Shown here: piece after piece, positions 9,084 to 20,088 of the stretch
Layout of the letters: every line of letters starts with the position of its first letter
How positions within the stretch are numbered: position 1 is the stretch's first letter
DNA from: Bombardia bombarda
Lineage: Eukaryota; Ascomycota; Sordariomycetes; Sordariales; Lasiosphaeriaceae
NCBI GenBank assembly: GCA_030512295.1
Contig: JAULSR010000001.1
Span: 5,417,001-5,481,000 of the forward strand
DNA: 64,000 nucleotides
Direction: 5' to 3'
Notes under the pieces: model-generated
Told to the model about the DNA's origin: nothing
The model's input: the letters and a program-made list of their open reading frames with translations, nothing else
Database searches by the model: none
Made by a program: the position numbers and the translations under genes

Positions 9084-12000
9084 TCAATCATCCCACTCCT
9101 TCCTCCTGTCCCGTTCCCGCTTTGAAGGCACATCCCTCCTTGCCCTCCTCTGGTTCATTTCATCCTCGTATCCATCATCAGAATCATCATGATCGTCGTC
9201 GCGCTGCTTACCACGGGAACGCCTACTACCACTACTGCTCTCACCCTTTTCCTCCTCCTTTATATGAGACGACGCCCTCCCATCTTTCCTCTTCCCCCTA
9301 TCTCTACCTTTCTCGTCTTCCTCATCATCCTCAACAAAACCATCCCTATCCCTATCAGCTATCTTCTTCTGCCCATGGCCCTCATCATCCTCCCCTTTCC
9401 CCCCCTCCAACAAGCTCCCACTCAAGATCCCGCTAATCAAGCCCGCCCAGCTTCCCCTGCCCTCCAACACTCCCGTGACATTTCTCACAATCCTCTCAAC
9501 CGCCTCGCCATCCGTACCCGCAATACCCCATTCGCCACGTATCAGAGGACCACCGCCCTTACCACTTGTGCCGCCATCCCTTGAACCGCGATATTCGAAC
9601 TCGCCTCGGCGGGCATGCATTCTTGACCTGCCGCCACCACCACCATTATCAAGTGGCCGCCCCTGAGAATCAAACCTATCAGGGAGGACTTCATCAACAT
9701 CGTCCTCGTCATCCTCTGATCCGCTATGCCGGCCGCGACGACGTACAGGCCTGTCAGACAAAGGATCCGAGTCTGACCGGCGGAGCCGACGGTTCTTGGG
9801 TTCATCATCGTCATCATCATTTGCGATTCCCTTGCCACGATCGCGACGGCGACGCTCAGTCCCGCTATCACTCTCATCGTCATCATCGTTATCCTCCGCT
9901 CCAGACTTGGCAGCATGTTCTTCGCGATGGCGCCGGAGGGTATGAGACGATTTAGGAGATAGGGGGATAAAGACTACGGACTTGGTGCCGCCGGTCTCTG
10001 AGGGGGCCACTGACGCGGAACGACCGCTGCGGGAGGCACCGGGCGGAGCGGTTTTTACACCATCTAAGCGTAAGCACAGCCGCGATCAGTATTATGTCCA
10101 GATAATAAAAGAATAGAGTTTGATTCAGATGGATGTGCCACAATATTCATATGAGAAAATTATAGCACACCGAGGCCAGACGCACCCTTCAAGCTGTCAC
10201 CTTTCTTGAGAGGCGGCGCAGCTTCTGCTTCGGAGTCTGGGCTTGAACGACCAACACGAGAAGCTTCACTCACATGTTCAGGGCCTGTTGGGTTGATCGG
10301 CGGCGGGGGCGGCGGCGGGATTGGCATTGGTGGCAAGCCGCTTGCTGTTGCTGCCGAGTTGGGAGGCGGGCCGGGTGGTGGCGGCGGGTACTGGGGGTAG
10401 TCTGCCGGGTTGTATGGCGGAATGGGCGCCGTATATGGTGGGTTCGGTTGTGTGTAGCGCGGATTTGGCTGTGTGTATGGTGGCTGGGCAAGGTTGGTGG
10501 ATGCCACGTTAGGATGCTGAGTGAACTGGTTGCCGTTGGGAGGGGCGGGAGCGCTGAAGGTCCCCCTGACGCATGAGGAGGCGACTGAGCTCGAGGCCCG
10601 TACGGCTCGTACCCGTCTGTTGAGATTTCGTCCTCGTAGCCTGCGGGATTGGTCAGTTCACCACAACGTCTCATCTCGTCACGGTTCACCTGGTGGAATG
10701 GGTAGCAACTTACGCCTGCGCTCCCTTTCCCTCGCCCTATTCCTCTCATCCAACTCCCTATCTCTTTCGCGATCCCTGTCTCTATCACGGTTTCTATCCT
10801 TCCTATCTCGATCAAGGTCTCTGTCCTCCTTTTCCCTCTCCTTTTCTTTTTTATTTTCATTATATTTCTTGATGCCGATGGCTGCCGCACCGGCCGCAGC
10901 GGCACCAGCAGCCAAGTCTCTTAGCCTGCTTCCGCTCCTCTTCTTCTCCGCCTTCTTCTTTCCCCTGTCCGTGTCGTCTTCGCTATTCGTTGAATAATCA
11001 CTCGCTCTCGACCTCGACCTCTCACGTCCGCTCTTCCTCCTGCGCCGTCGACTCCTCCCCTCATCGGCTGCCGAATCGTACCCGTCCGGCCCGTACGTTG
11101 GGTATACGGGCTCCGTGTACAAGGGGGTTGCCCCGTACTCAACCATGCCTAGTTCGGGGTCAGCGGTGGAAGAGACAGCGTCGGGGTACGTGGGTCCGGA
11201 CCGAGACAAGCTTCTGCTTCTGCTGCGCTGACGATAGTCTCGCGAGTCACGATCAGAATAATACTCGGACTCGCTGAGATCGCGGTCGCCGTCGTGCTCT
11301 CGCTCCTTCTTCTTTTCCTTCTTCTCCTTATGCTTGTCGTAAATCTTCTTGGCACCTGCGCCAGCAAGGCCAGCCGCTACAATCTCGGCGCCGGTGCGCA
11401 GTCGTGAGCGAGATCGGCTCTTACCGTCGCGAGACTTGCTCTTGTTGCGAAAATGATGGACGAGCCCAGCTACGGCTGCCGTACCAACTGCAGCCTTGGC
11501 CACCGAGGCGGCCCGGCTCTTGGACCGTTTGCGGCTGGGAGACCTGCTGAGGTCGTCGTCGCTGTATCGATGGAGGCTGCGGCCGCGGCTCAGCATCTCC
11601 TTCTCTACCTTTTGGCTCTGGTAGTACTTGGCTGCGCCGGCGGCTGCGAGAGCCACTGCCGCGATGCCAAGACCAGTCTTGATTCTCGAGTGGGCTGGGC
11701 GGGAACGGGAGCGTGACCGGCGGTCCTCCTCGTCCCCGTATCGTTCCTGATAGGCACTATGAGCGCGTCTCACGACCTCGGTGCCAATGGCACCAAGGGC
11801 TGCACCAGCAATAACCTTACGTCCGCGGTGCTCTGAAAGCTCACCATCACCATTGCGACGGGATGCGAGAATGGCAGACAGACCGGCTCCAGCCAAAGCA
11901 CCTTCGGCGATGTGGCGCTTGCGGTGAGGGCTGCCAGAGGAGCTGCGCTCACGCTGGATCACGGTTCGCCTGTAGTAGCCATCCTCTTCGCCGGCATCGC

Positions 12001-13111
12001 TCTGCCGGCGGTGACGATGGTGGTGGTGGTGATGATGGCGAGGCTCCTCATAGCGCTCAACCTCATACTCCTCTTCGCGGCGCTCCTCGATGTAAGGACC
12101 TACCTCGCGAAATTCCCGCTGATGATAATAGTCGACATCACGCTCCGGACGGCGCGCAATAGCAACGTCACGGGTTTCGACCTGCTCACGAATAACCAAC
12201 GGCGGGGGGGCAGGGGCCTCCTGGACAATGATTCTTTGTTCGGGGGCACGTTGGCGAATGATTATAGGTGCGGGAGCCTGCGCGGGCTCGAAGTATTCCG
12301 TTTCTTTGCGCCAATGCTCAACTTCACGCTCCGGGGACTCGTGACGGCGCTCTTCGATGCGGCGCTCAACTAGGACTTCGGTACCGTCCGGGCGGCGCTC
12401 AATCCTTTTCTCAACACGGACATCCGTCTCCCTGTCGTCGCCCCGGTGGGAGCGACGCTCCCAGTCACCGTGGACCGAGCGCGGCGAAAGAGCCTCGTTG
12501 CGATCGATGACTTCTTTGGACTTCTCATAGACGACTCGTCCGCCGCGGTCTCTGTCGAGATAAAAGTCATCGTCTCGATCGCGCTCAACCAACTGCCTCT
12601 CAACAACGGTGCGCTGCTGGCGATCCGGGTGGTACGAATCCCAGTCGTCACGCTCGACGACACGCTCGCGCTCAATCACAGTATCCCGCGGCCTCTCGTC
12701 CCGCTCAACTACACGCTCGCGCTCGACGACGGTGCTTCGGGGTCTGTCGTCGCGGTACTCGACTCGGTCTACTCGGGTGAAGCGGTCGTCCCTTGGGTCG
12801 CGGTCGCGCTCGACATAGGCGGTTGCGCTGCGCGGCGAGGGGTCGTAGGCAGACCGAGGTCGCTCAGGAATGTAGACGCGCTCGGTTCGTCGATCGATAG
12901 TGTCGAGCAGTCCGTCGCCCGGGCCGGGGGCAAAGCGACTGCGACGGTCCTCCTCGATGACGTCAACCTCGCGCTCGATGCGCTCGACACGCTCAGAGCG
13001 GGCTGGCGTTGCCACCTTGTAACGGCGCACTGTCGTCTTCTTGTAACCCTCGTCGCCTGAGGGGGATGAGTCCCGGTTGTAGGACCGGGACTCGCGGTAC
13101 ACTTCGGGCAT
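9084..13111 (-). CDS. DUF3824-type RS/RD-rich protein; reading frame problem in exon 2
   Basis: Model: complement(join(9084..10063,10171..10640,10714..13111)), about 1282 aa, with start MPEVYRESRSY at 13111. The first ~390 residues are repetitive RD/ER/VVERE tracts plus a seven-His run. Residues about 398-754 contain six Ala/Gly-rich helices of about 20 aa (such as EGALAGAGLSAILASRR and TGAEIVAAGLAGAGAKKIY), each flanked by RS/KS or RD linkers; this is the DUF3824 layout. Exon 2 is Pro/Tyr-rich (YPPPPPG-like) and exon 3 highly acidic/basic, ending RRKEWDD. Introns 10641..10713 and 10064..10170 have good sites, but exon 2 closes only if one base is added to the C5 run at 10562..10566. Alternatively, acceptor CTCAG at 10585 (intron 10585..10713) keeps the frame and drops about 19 residues. 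Molecular function is unknown; the composition suggests a nuclear or condensate scaffold (inference). Confidence 0.8.
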
Positions 13112-16100
13112 CGTGGTAGGCGTACGATGCAACGGGGATGCCTGGGAGCGTGAAAATGGGTGAGGACGCTCTTGGTGTATTTGGAGTACCAAAGTATACT
13201 TAGGCTAGCAGTAGGTAGCACCTGGAAGCCAGAAGTGCTGGAGATACGGGATTATTATCGACTTGGGGTATCACCTAAAATGCAAATGTAGAAATAAAAG
13301 TCGGCAAAGTCGGTGAGGAAAAGATGAGCGAGGGGAGGAGGGGAGGGCTGACCGAGAATATGGTAGGTATAAGAGGGAAGGAAGGAAACAGGAGCAGGGA
13401 GGGGGGTATGGTTAATAAAATGGCTGGGCGGGGAGCCTATCTGTCTGTTCCTGCCCTGTATTGGAGTCGGGCGAGAGAGGAAGGCTCTGTAATGCGCCTG
13501 CCTTGGGTTGTTTGTACCTTGAACCGGCGCACCCACCCTCCAGGGCAGTGCCTTAATTCTAGCAGCGTACCACTACTCCGAATACTAGGGTACAAGTCAA
13601 CTGAGGCACGACAGGGAATCTCCCTTCCCGTCAATGGAACCTGGAACGATTCGGATTGTTGGCTTCCCCGTTGGCGTTGGTAGGCGGCGCGCCGGACAGA
13701 TGTCTAAATGTTTGCTAATTTAGGCGCCCTTTAAGGCTCATTGATTTCACGTTGGGCTAACTGCTTGAAAATGTACAAGGTCTGACGACGACAGGGTCTC
13801 CAGAACTGGCCTCGAGGATGTGAGGTGTGACTAACATAAGCGGGAGGATGGAGGTGCGTGTGCAGGCAAACTTCACGAATGAAAGGGCTCGAGAGAGGGC
13901 GTGGCGGCTCATCAGAGATCTGACCAAGCTTGTCTTGCGCCGCTCTCAGACGGCATCATCAGGCAGCCCAAATGATGTGGGCTGGTCTGCTATACTGTCC
14001 TCTTTCAACTATGAGACTGAGCAGGCTGAACGATGTGCCCAACTACGACTTGAACCTGCCTTATGAAAGGCACCTCATCGTCACGGCATCAGAATAGTGA
14101 CCATACTTTGAAGATACATGCAACCCTCCCTTCTCTACAAGACGGGTAGGTGTATCTATATCAGGAGACCCCGCCAAATGACCCCACCTCAACCCGTTGT
14201 GACGCAGCCGTAGCGGTGCTGCAAGTCCAGTGCCGATACGAACACATTACATGAGATGAACATCAAGAAGTACATACCATGTAATCTCGTCAGGGTACAC
14301 GAAGACAACAGAGAAAGCCCCCAACCTCGACCATCAGGTGTGAAGAAGGGGAAGCTAGAAATGGCCGCCGTGAAAAGTACTCGCATGGGTGGCCTCTGCC
14401 CATCGGTGACCAATCAAGCCACAGCAGCTTGGCACCCAAGAGGACGGGTACGTTGAATCATCGGGTGCTCCCAGCCTTGTGACCAGATTTTCCAAAGGAA
14501 ACGGCGGCCTCGAAGTCATCAACAACTTCGCCAGCTTGCCTGATGGTGCCTCGCTACTGTCGATGACAGGCGGACAAGTTCTGGGCTATGTCTTATCGGG
14601 ACACCCCGACAGCCACCAGGTGATTTGTCTAGACCCCTCTCTCTCGCCCACTGGCATGGCGCCTTCTAGAATCCCCCCTCGACCAAGTTTGTTCATCATT
14701 CCAACATAATGAGGTCTTTCTTCTCCCTATATAACCTATGTGTTATGTATATATGCCCTGCTCGAAATGCAAGCTGCAGGTTGCACGCGAGAAGTCGTCT
14801 CAGTGCACCGTTTGATGCAAGTGATTAGGCCTAACCCCACTATCAAGGTCTCAGGTCAAGTGGAGGTCGATTTCGTCATCGCTGTCTTAAGGCATGGAAA
14901 TCTGTACTTTGGTACTTCAGTACTTCAGTGTCCGCGCTGAACAGAAAGCCAGGATCAGGTGGCGCCAAGACTTCAGATCTCATCACTCCCAAAAAACTCC
15001 AGGCGAGGAGCTTGAACTTGTGTTTGCAAGTTGCAACGTTCACTTTTACTTGGTTTATGGCGCTAGAGAGAGCCGAGCTGAAAACGAGTCGTATTCAACA
15101 ATACGACGTATAGAATGCATTGGAAAGGTTTGGCAACTACCGACAGCACAGTGCAACAACAGCCAGGTAGCCACAAAATGTCACCGAGATCGAAGCAAAC
15201 ACCAAAGTCTTGGGCGAGCACTTAGTCACAATTGACACAATTTCCAACCCTGCCGTGGCTGAGTCGCTCGCCACTCATTGCTCAGCCGCATTCAATACTT
15301 TTACTACCTCGGGTTGACTCCAATTTGTAGTTTCATTCTGTGTACTTCGTAGTGCAGGCTTTCACCGTCCCTCATCAGAAGGCTTTCCAAGTTATAGTGA
15401 ACGAACCGGATTTCTATGCACATGTGTGGTATCGTTGAATGGTCCCGCTGTTAGTGGAGTTTATTTTCTTCACGTTAAATTTTTGGGGGGGACTCGTGCC
15501 GCAGGCGCTTCGTTCTTTCCCGTGGAAAGAGATTTCGATCGTAGCTAGCAATGACTTTGGGGGTGAAAGTACCGCCGCCCAAAGTCTGTTAAGAGTTTAA
15601 GAGTGCTAGTCGAGAGGATGATTTTTACCGCAGGAAAATAAGCTCGACTAACAGCAGGTACTTGCACACTTGAAGGGGGCCAAGATGTTCCGCGATGTCT
15701 ATTTGATCTATTTACATATGTTACCAACAGTGTAGCTGTCGCTATTGCCTCACAACTTATGCTGTTGACAAATAAGTTTCGCATGCTCTGTGCCAGGGTC
15801 TGATAACTGAAATATAGGCAGTAGCAGCATTTGTTCTCAAGGCATACTAAAGCAGAACGATCGACGAATGTCATATTTGTCCACTGCCATTTGGCAATAC
15901 CACTACTAGTAACGTGCATAGAGCATCACATACCTTTAGGCTGGCAGCTGAGTGCCCATGTTCATCTTATCGCTATATGTTTATTGTACACACAGCATGG
16001 ATTTTCGTGAGGGGGCGTTTTATGGATAGCGATACTAAGCAGTCAGAGCCATATTGGTGTCCGTGGCAGCAAGAAATCGAGTGTTAATTAGACATACCTA

Positions 16101-16445
16101 TCTGATTTGATAGGACCCCCTTTCCACTACTGCCATACCTTCTCATTGACTAACAATAGCGCCAGATAATCATAAGAGCCAAGAGCTGGCTCTGGCTCTA
16201 TCAGACAGGCAGTGCTTCCAACAGTCAAAAGCAACAGCCATCAGTTGTAATCAGAACATGAACACCATATTGCCGCAAGGAGAACAAACAACAGTCACTG
16301 CAAAGAAAGACGACCAAAAAAAGTCTAATCCTTAGCTCCAATCCGGCCCCATTTGGTCCGACTGATGATGTACAGGTTTGTCTATTCAGCACACGCTTCG
16401 CTCCAGGTTCTTGCCTTTTCTTCTCCCAGTCATCCTTCAGCCCCC
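13112..16445. other. 3.3 kb gene-poor region
   Basis: No frame on either strand has convincing coding character; the longest open frames are under 125 codons and lack domains. The left part is the promoter/5' UTR of the DUF3824 gene, and the right end is the 3' flank of QCR8. No terminal repeats, tRNA cloverleaf or transposase fragment was recognised. It may hold an unrecognised non-coding RNA or decayed mobile DNA. Confidence 0.5.
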
Positions 16446-17171
16446 TTACTCATCGTGACCACCAAACTCGGCATGGCCGGCCTTGGAGTTGAGGTACTCG
16501 TTCCTGTGCAGCCCCGTTAGTCCGGAACTGAGACTCCCTCTTCCGTCTGAATACGCCAGCCAACATACCTCTCGATGGCCCAGTTCATGATATAGTAGCC
16601 AGCAATCATGGGCGGCGCCCAGTAGCCGACCTGGGCGCTGAAGCGCCTGAATGTGTTGAAGATGGCATCGTGGCCGGTGCCGGCCAAGGGGTTCTGGCGG
16701 TTGGGGGACACACCGTAGGTGATGATGCCCTTCTGCTTCATGCCGCCTATTGTTCACGTAAAAGTCCACCGGTTAGAGAATACGTTCTGATGGCGGTTCC
16801 TTTAAGATGGTCATATCTGATCCGTCCATCCATTTTGCCCATGCCTGCGCTATCGACCACCATTTGTTGGGGGGGTTTCGGGGGCAGAGACAAAGCTGCT
16901 GCCCCAGCATTCGATGCCGGGTTACTCACCGAAGCTACCCCATCCTCCGAGATACCTGTGAGAGCCATTGTCAGCGAGGGTGATCTCAAACATTAACGGC
17001 GCATGCCACGCGCATAGAGCAAGTGCAGCAGCAATGGGCGCGGGCGCGGGAAAAGACGCATTGGGTTGTTCAGGGAAGCCGGGCAGGAGAGCAGAACTGG
17101 GAGACCGACTTGTTGAACTTGCCGATGGGGGCATCGCCGCCACCTCCTCGCAGGGCCTGAGTAGGGCGCAT
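16446..17171 (-). CDS. qcr8: cytochrome bc1 complex subunit 8 (QCR8, ubiquinone-binding QP-C)
   Basis: Model: complement(join(16446..16503,16569..16746,16930..16955,17110..17171)), 107 aa. The second exon is only 26 nt, and joining it gives GKFNKYLGGWGSFGGMKQKG. The core GVSPNRQNPLAG, the membrane segment around WAPPMIAGYYIMNWAIER and the tail EYLNSKAGHAEFGGHDE are diagnostic for QCR8 of mitochondrial complex III. Length matches the family. The exon 1 donor is uncertain: GTCGGT at 17109 is used here, while GTTCAA a few bases upstream would remove two residues without changing phase. The gene is head-to-head with PHB1, another inner-membrane protein, 482 bp away. Confidence 0.9.
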
Positions 17172-17653
17172 CGTGAATAGCTTCTCGAGGGACGGGTTGT
17201 GTGGGGTTCAATTGGGTGGTTTTGTAGACACAGCTGTGCAGGTATGAGCTCGCGGTCGGAATCGAGGTTGAAATCAATTGCAGGTTGACAGAGAAGCCGA
17301 GAATAGCGCCCCAAAAAGGGTTTAGCGCGAGCAGTCGAACGGTACGTACCCAATGATCAAGCCACAGACACCACACCACACCACTTTCAGTCCCCGGTGC
17401 TCCCGCCGCCAAGCTTTATCACTGGGTTGGAAAAACCACGGCTCCACTTTTTGATGCAGCTCCAGTCCCGTCTGTCGTCTCCATCCCTCCATCGCAAACG
17501 ATTCGAAAGCTTGAAGCAAGGACCATCTTGAAGGTATACTCGTTGAGCTTGCCCCATCGCGACGACTTCAGCCCCGTTTACGACCGCCGGACGATCTATT
17601 GCTGCCGAAGCACCCACATAAACACACCATAATTACAGCAAACCGAGCTCACA
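17172..17653. promoter_or_regulatory. shared divergent promoter QCR8 / PHB1
   Basis: 482 bp between two start codons of nuclear-encoded mitochondrial proteins. A CCAAT box occurs on the plus strand at 17350-17354 and an inverted one (ATTGG) at 17211-17215. CCAAT is the target of the Hap2/3/5 complex, which controls respiratory genes in fungi; use here is inference. Confidence 0.5.
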
Positions 17654-18563
17654 ATGGCGGCTAGAGGACTGGATGCTTTGTGGAAGCTCGCCGTTCCGTC
17701 GGCGGTTGCTTTCGCCGTGGCCCAGCAGTCTATCTACGACGTCAAGGGCGGCTCGCGTGCCGTCATCTTCGACAGAATTTCGGGTGTGCAGGAGAAGGTC
17801 ATCAACGAGGGCACACATTTCCTCGTCCCGTGGTTGCAGAAGGCCATCGTCTTCGACGTACGGACAAAGGCCCGCACCCTCGGCACCACAACCGGCAGCA
17901 AGGATCTCCAGATGGTCAGCCTGACGCTCAGAGTTCTGCATCGGCCAGATGTACCGGCGCTGCCTAAGATCTACCAGGTACGATTATCTCCCAGTTAACC
18001 AACCAGCCCGTTCGCCCGGCAGCAAAGAAGCTAACAGACCAAACCCGCCACCACAGTCCCTCGGTCAAGACTACGACGAGCGTGTGCTCCCCTCCATCGG
18101 CAACGAAGTTCTCAAGTCCATCGTCGCCCAGTTCGACGCGGCCGAGCTGATCACGCAGCGCGAGGCGGTGTCGCAGCGCATCCAGGCGGACCTGCTCAAG
18201 CGGGCGCGCGAGTTCAACATCATGCTCGAGGACGTGTCCATCACGCACATGACCTTCGGCAAGGAGTTCACCAAGGCCGTCGAGCAGAAGCAGATCGCAC
18301 AGCAGGACGCCGAGCGGGCGCGCTTCATCGTCGAGCGCGCCGAGCAGGAGCGCCAGGCCAACGTCATCCGCGCCGAGGGCGAGGCTGAGAGCGCTGAGAC
18401 CATCAGCAGGGCTATCGCCAAGGCGGGCGACGGCCTGATCCAGATCAGAAAGATCGAGGCGAGTCGCGAGATTGCGCAGACGCTAGCCAGCAACCCCAAT
18501 GTGGCGTACATCCCGGGCGGGAACAAGGGGAACACGAATTTGTTGATGAGCGTGAGCAAGTAG
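17654..18563 (+). CDS. phb1: prohibitin-1
   Basis: Model: join(17654..17977,18057..18563), 276 aa, one 79 nt intron. An N-terminal hydrophobic anchor (LWKLAVPSAVAFAVAQQ) is followed by the SPFH/band-7 domain (DRISGVQEKVINEGTHFLVP) and a coiled coil (QKQIAQQDAERARFIVERA), ending LLMSVSK. Prohibitin-1 forms the ring complex with PHB2 in the mitochondrial inner membrane and works with m-AAA proteases and cristae scaffolding. Length agrees with PHB1 (shorter than PHB2). The start context CACAATGGC is good. It shares its promoter region with QCR8. Confidence 0.96.
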
Positions 18564-20088
18564 AGGTCTGGACTTTCTGTGAGCTGAGCTTTGAAAGCTT
18601 GGATGGGGCGATGATAGGACAGGGAGGGATGAATTAATGGGCCAAAAAGAAACTGTGGCGCTGTGTATTATTATATGAACATTTTATATCTTCCCCGCTT
18701 CGGAAATGTCACAGTAGGCGTTGATTCCATGACCGCCTTATGAGAAACTCACCACATTATGACCTCGTGCTGCTGGGTTATAGGGACTATCACTTTAACC
18801 ACAATATCGTGTGCTGTCTATTCATAGGCAATGCTACTAGTAAATTAGACGGGCGTAACTGAAAGAAAGCTCTTAAGTGTATGGATATATCTACTGCCCG
18901 TTGGATCCTGGTAAAAGACGTGGTAAACATCGCTGAGTAAAGGATATGACAGAAACTATGACGAGGACCATATGTTTTTTGTGTAAGAGACATTGACATA
19001 TCATGGGTACAACCAACCAACAGTTGAAGGCTTTGATATTCATTCACGGTTGGCCCATCCTATGGTCCAGCCCGCAGGTGGGCTGAAAATGCTCTGTATT
19101 TTTATTAAGCCCCCGGGCGGGTGGTTTTAGTGACCCTTTCTCGGCGGCTGGCCAGTGCGCCTCAGCGCTTTTCAGCTCTTGCCTCATTCCCACCTTTTGC
19201 CAAGACTTCCTTGAACAAGGACATCAAACGCTCATTGCCAGCTCCAACTTCATGGAACAAAAACACGGTTTGACAACCTCACCCTATACATCCCCCCTTA
19301 TACCGGTTCTCCCCAGTCGATCGTCTAGCTTTGTAACTTTTTGGCTTCTTACTTGGCCATTTTGCTTCCGATTATTGCCCCCCCCGTGCTTCTGATTCCA
19401 TTTTTACCGTACATCTCAGTGTTCTGTACAGTACATACATCAATCACCTCGGTCCATCTCGATTGTTTTCTTTGCTCATAAACCCTGTCAACGCAAGCTA
19501 CCCCACGGCAAAGAGGCGCGATTTAAACTATTCCCACGAACGGCTCTAGCGTTACCTTTTACATCTATTCAGGGTTTGGAAGTTGGAAATTGGACATTGG
19601 AGATTGAACTCGCAACTGGCCCCTTTGCACATCCATTATTCATCTCACAGACCGCCAAGACTGGTGTTTTATACGCCTCTAAGCCTACTGATAGTCTGAT
19701 GCTCACGCTCCATTCCGGGACCGACCAGTGAATGAGACAACAACTTGTCGACTTTTACAAAAAGTCTGCCAATTGCAAAAGATTTATCAGCCTCGAGCAG
19801 CGTACCCTTCTCGCCCAAGTCTTTCAGGCATCTTCACTCCTCCTGCAGAGGAAGGTTTCCCGAAACACAACATCACACCACGTCTCCGTCAGGATCAAGA
19901 GATACAGACCTAGACATTCACTTGTCAAAGCGCCATCATCATTATTTCGATATCTGGTCATCACCGGCTATCGCACCTTCCGCAATCGTTCAGTACAGCG
20001 ACTGAGATATCGTTTGCCCTCGCCTGATTGTGTTACAGCGGGCACGCAAACACGCACGGCCGTCTCGCAGCTTCTGAACTATCTTGAG
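18564..20088. other. intergenic: PHB1 3' flank and long REX3 5' region
   Basis: 1.5 kb. From 19732 an ATG-initiated frame runs in phase into REX3 (119 extra codons). It is basic, lacks family features and is probably 5' leader. No other gene seen. Confidence 0.5.
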
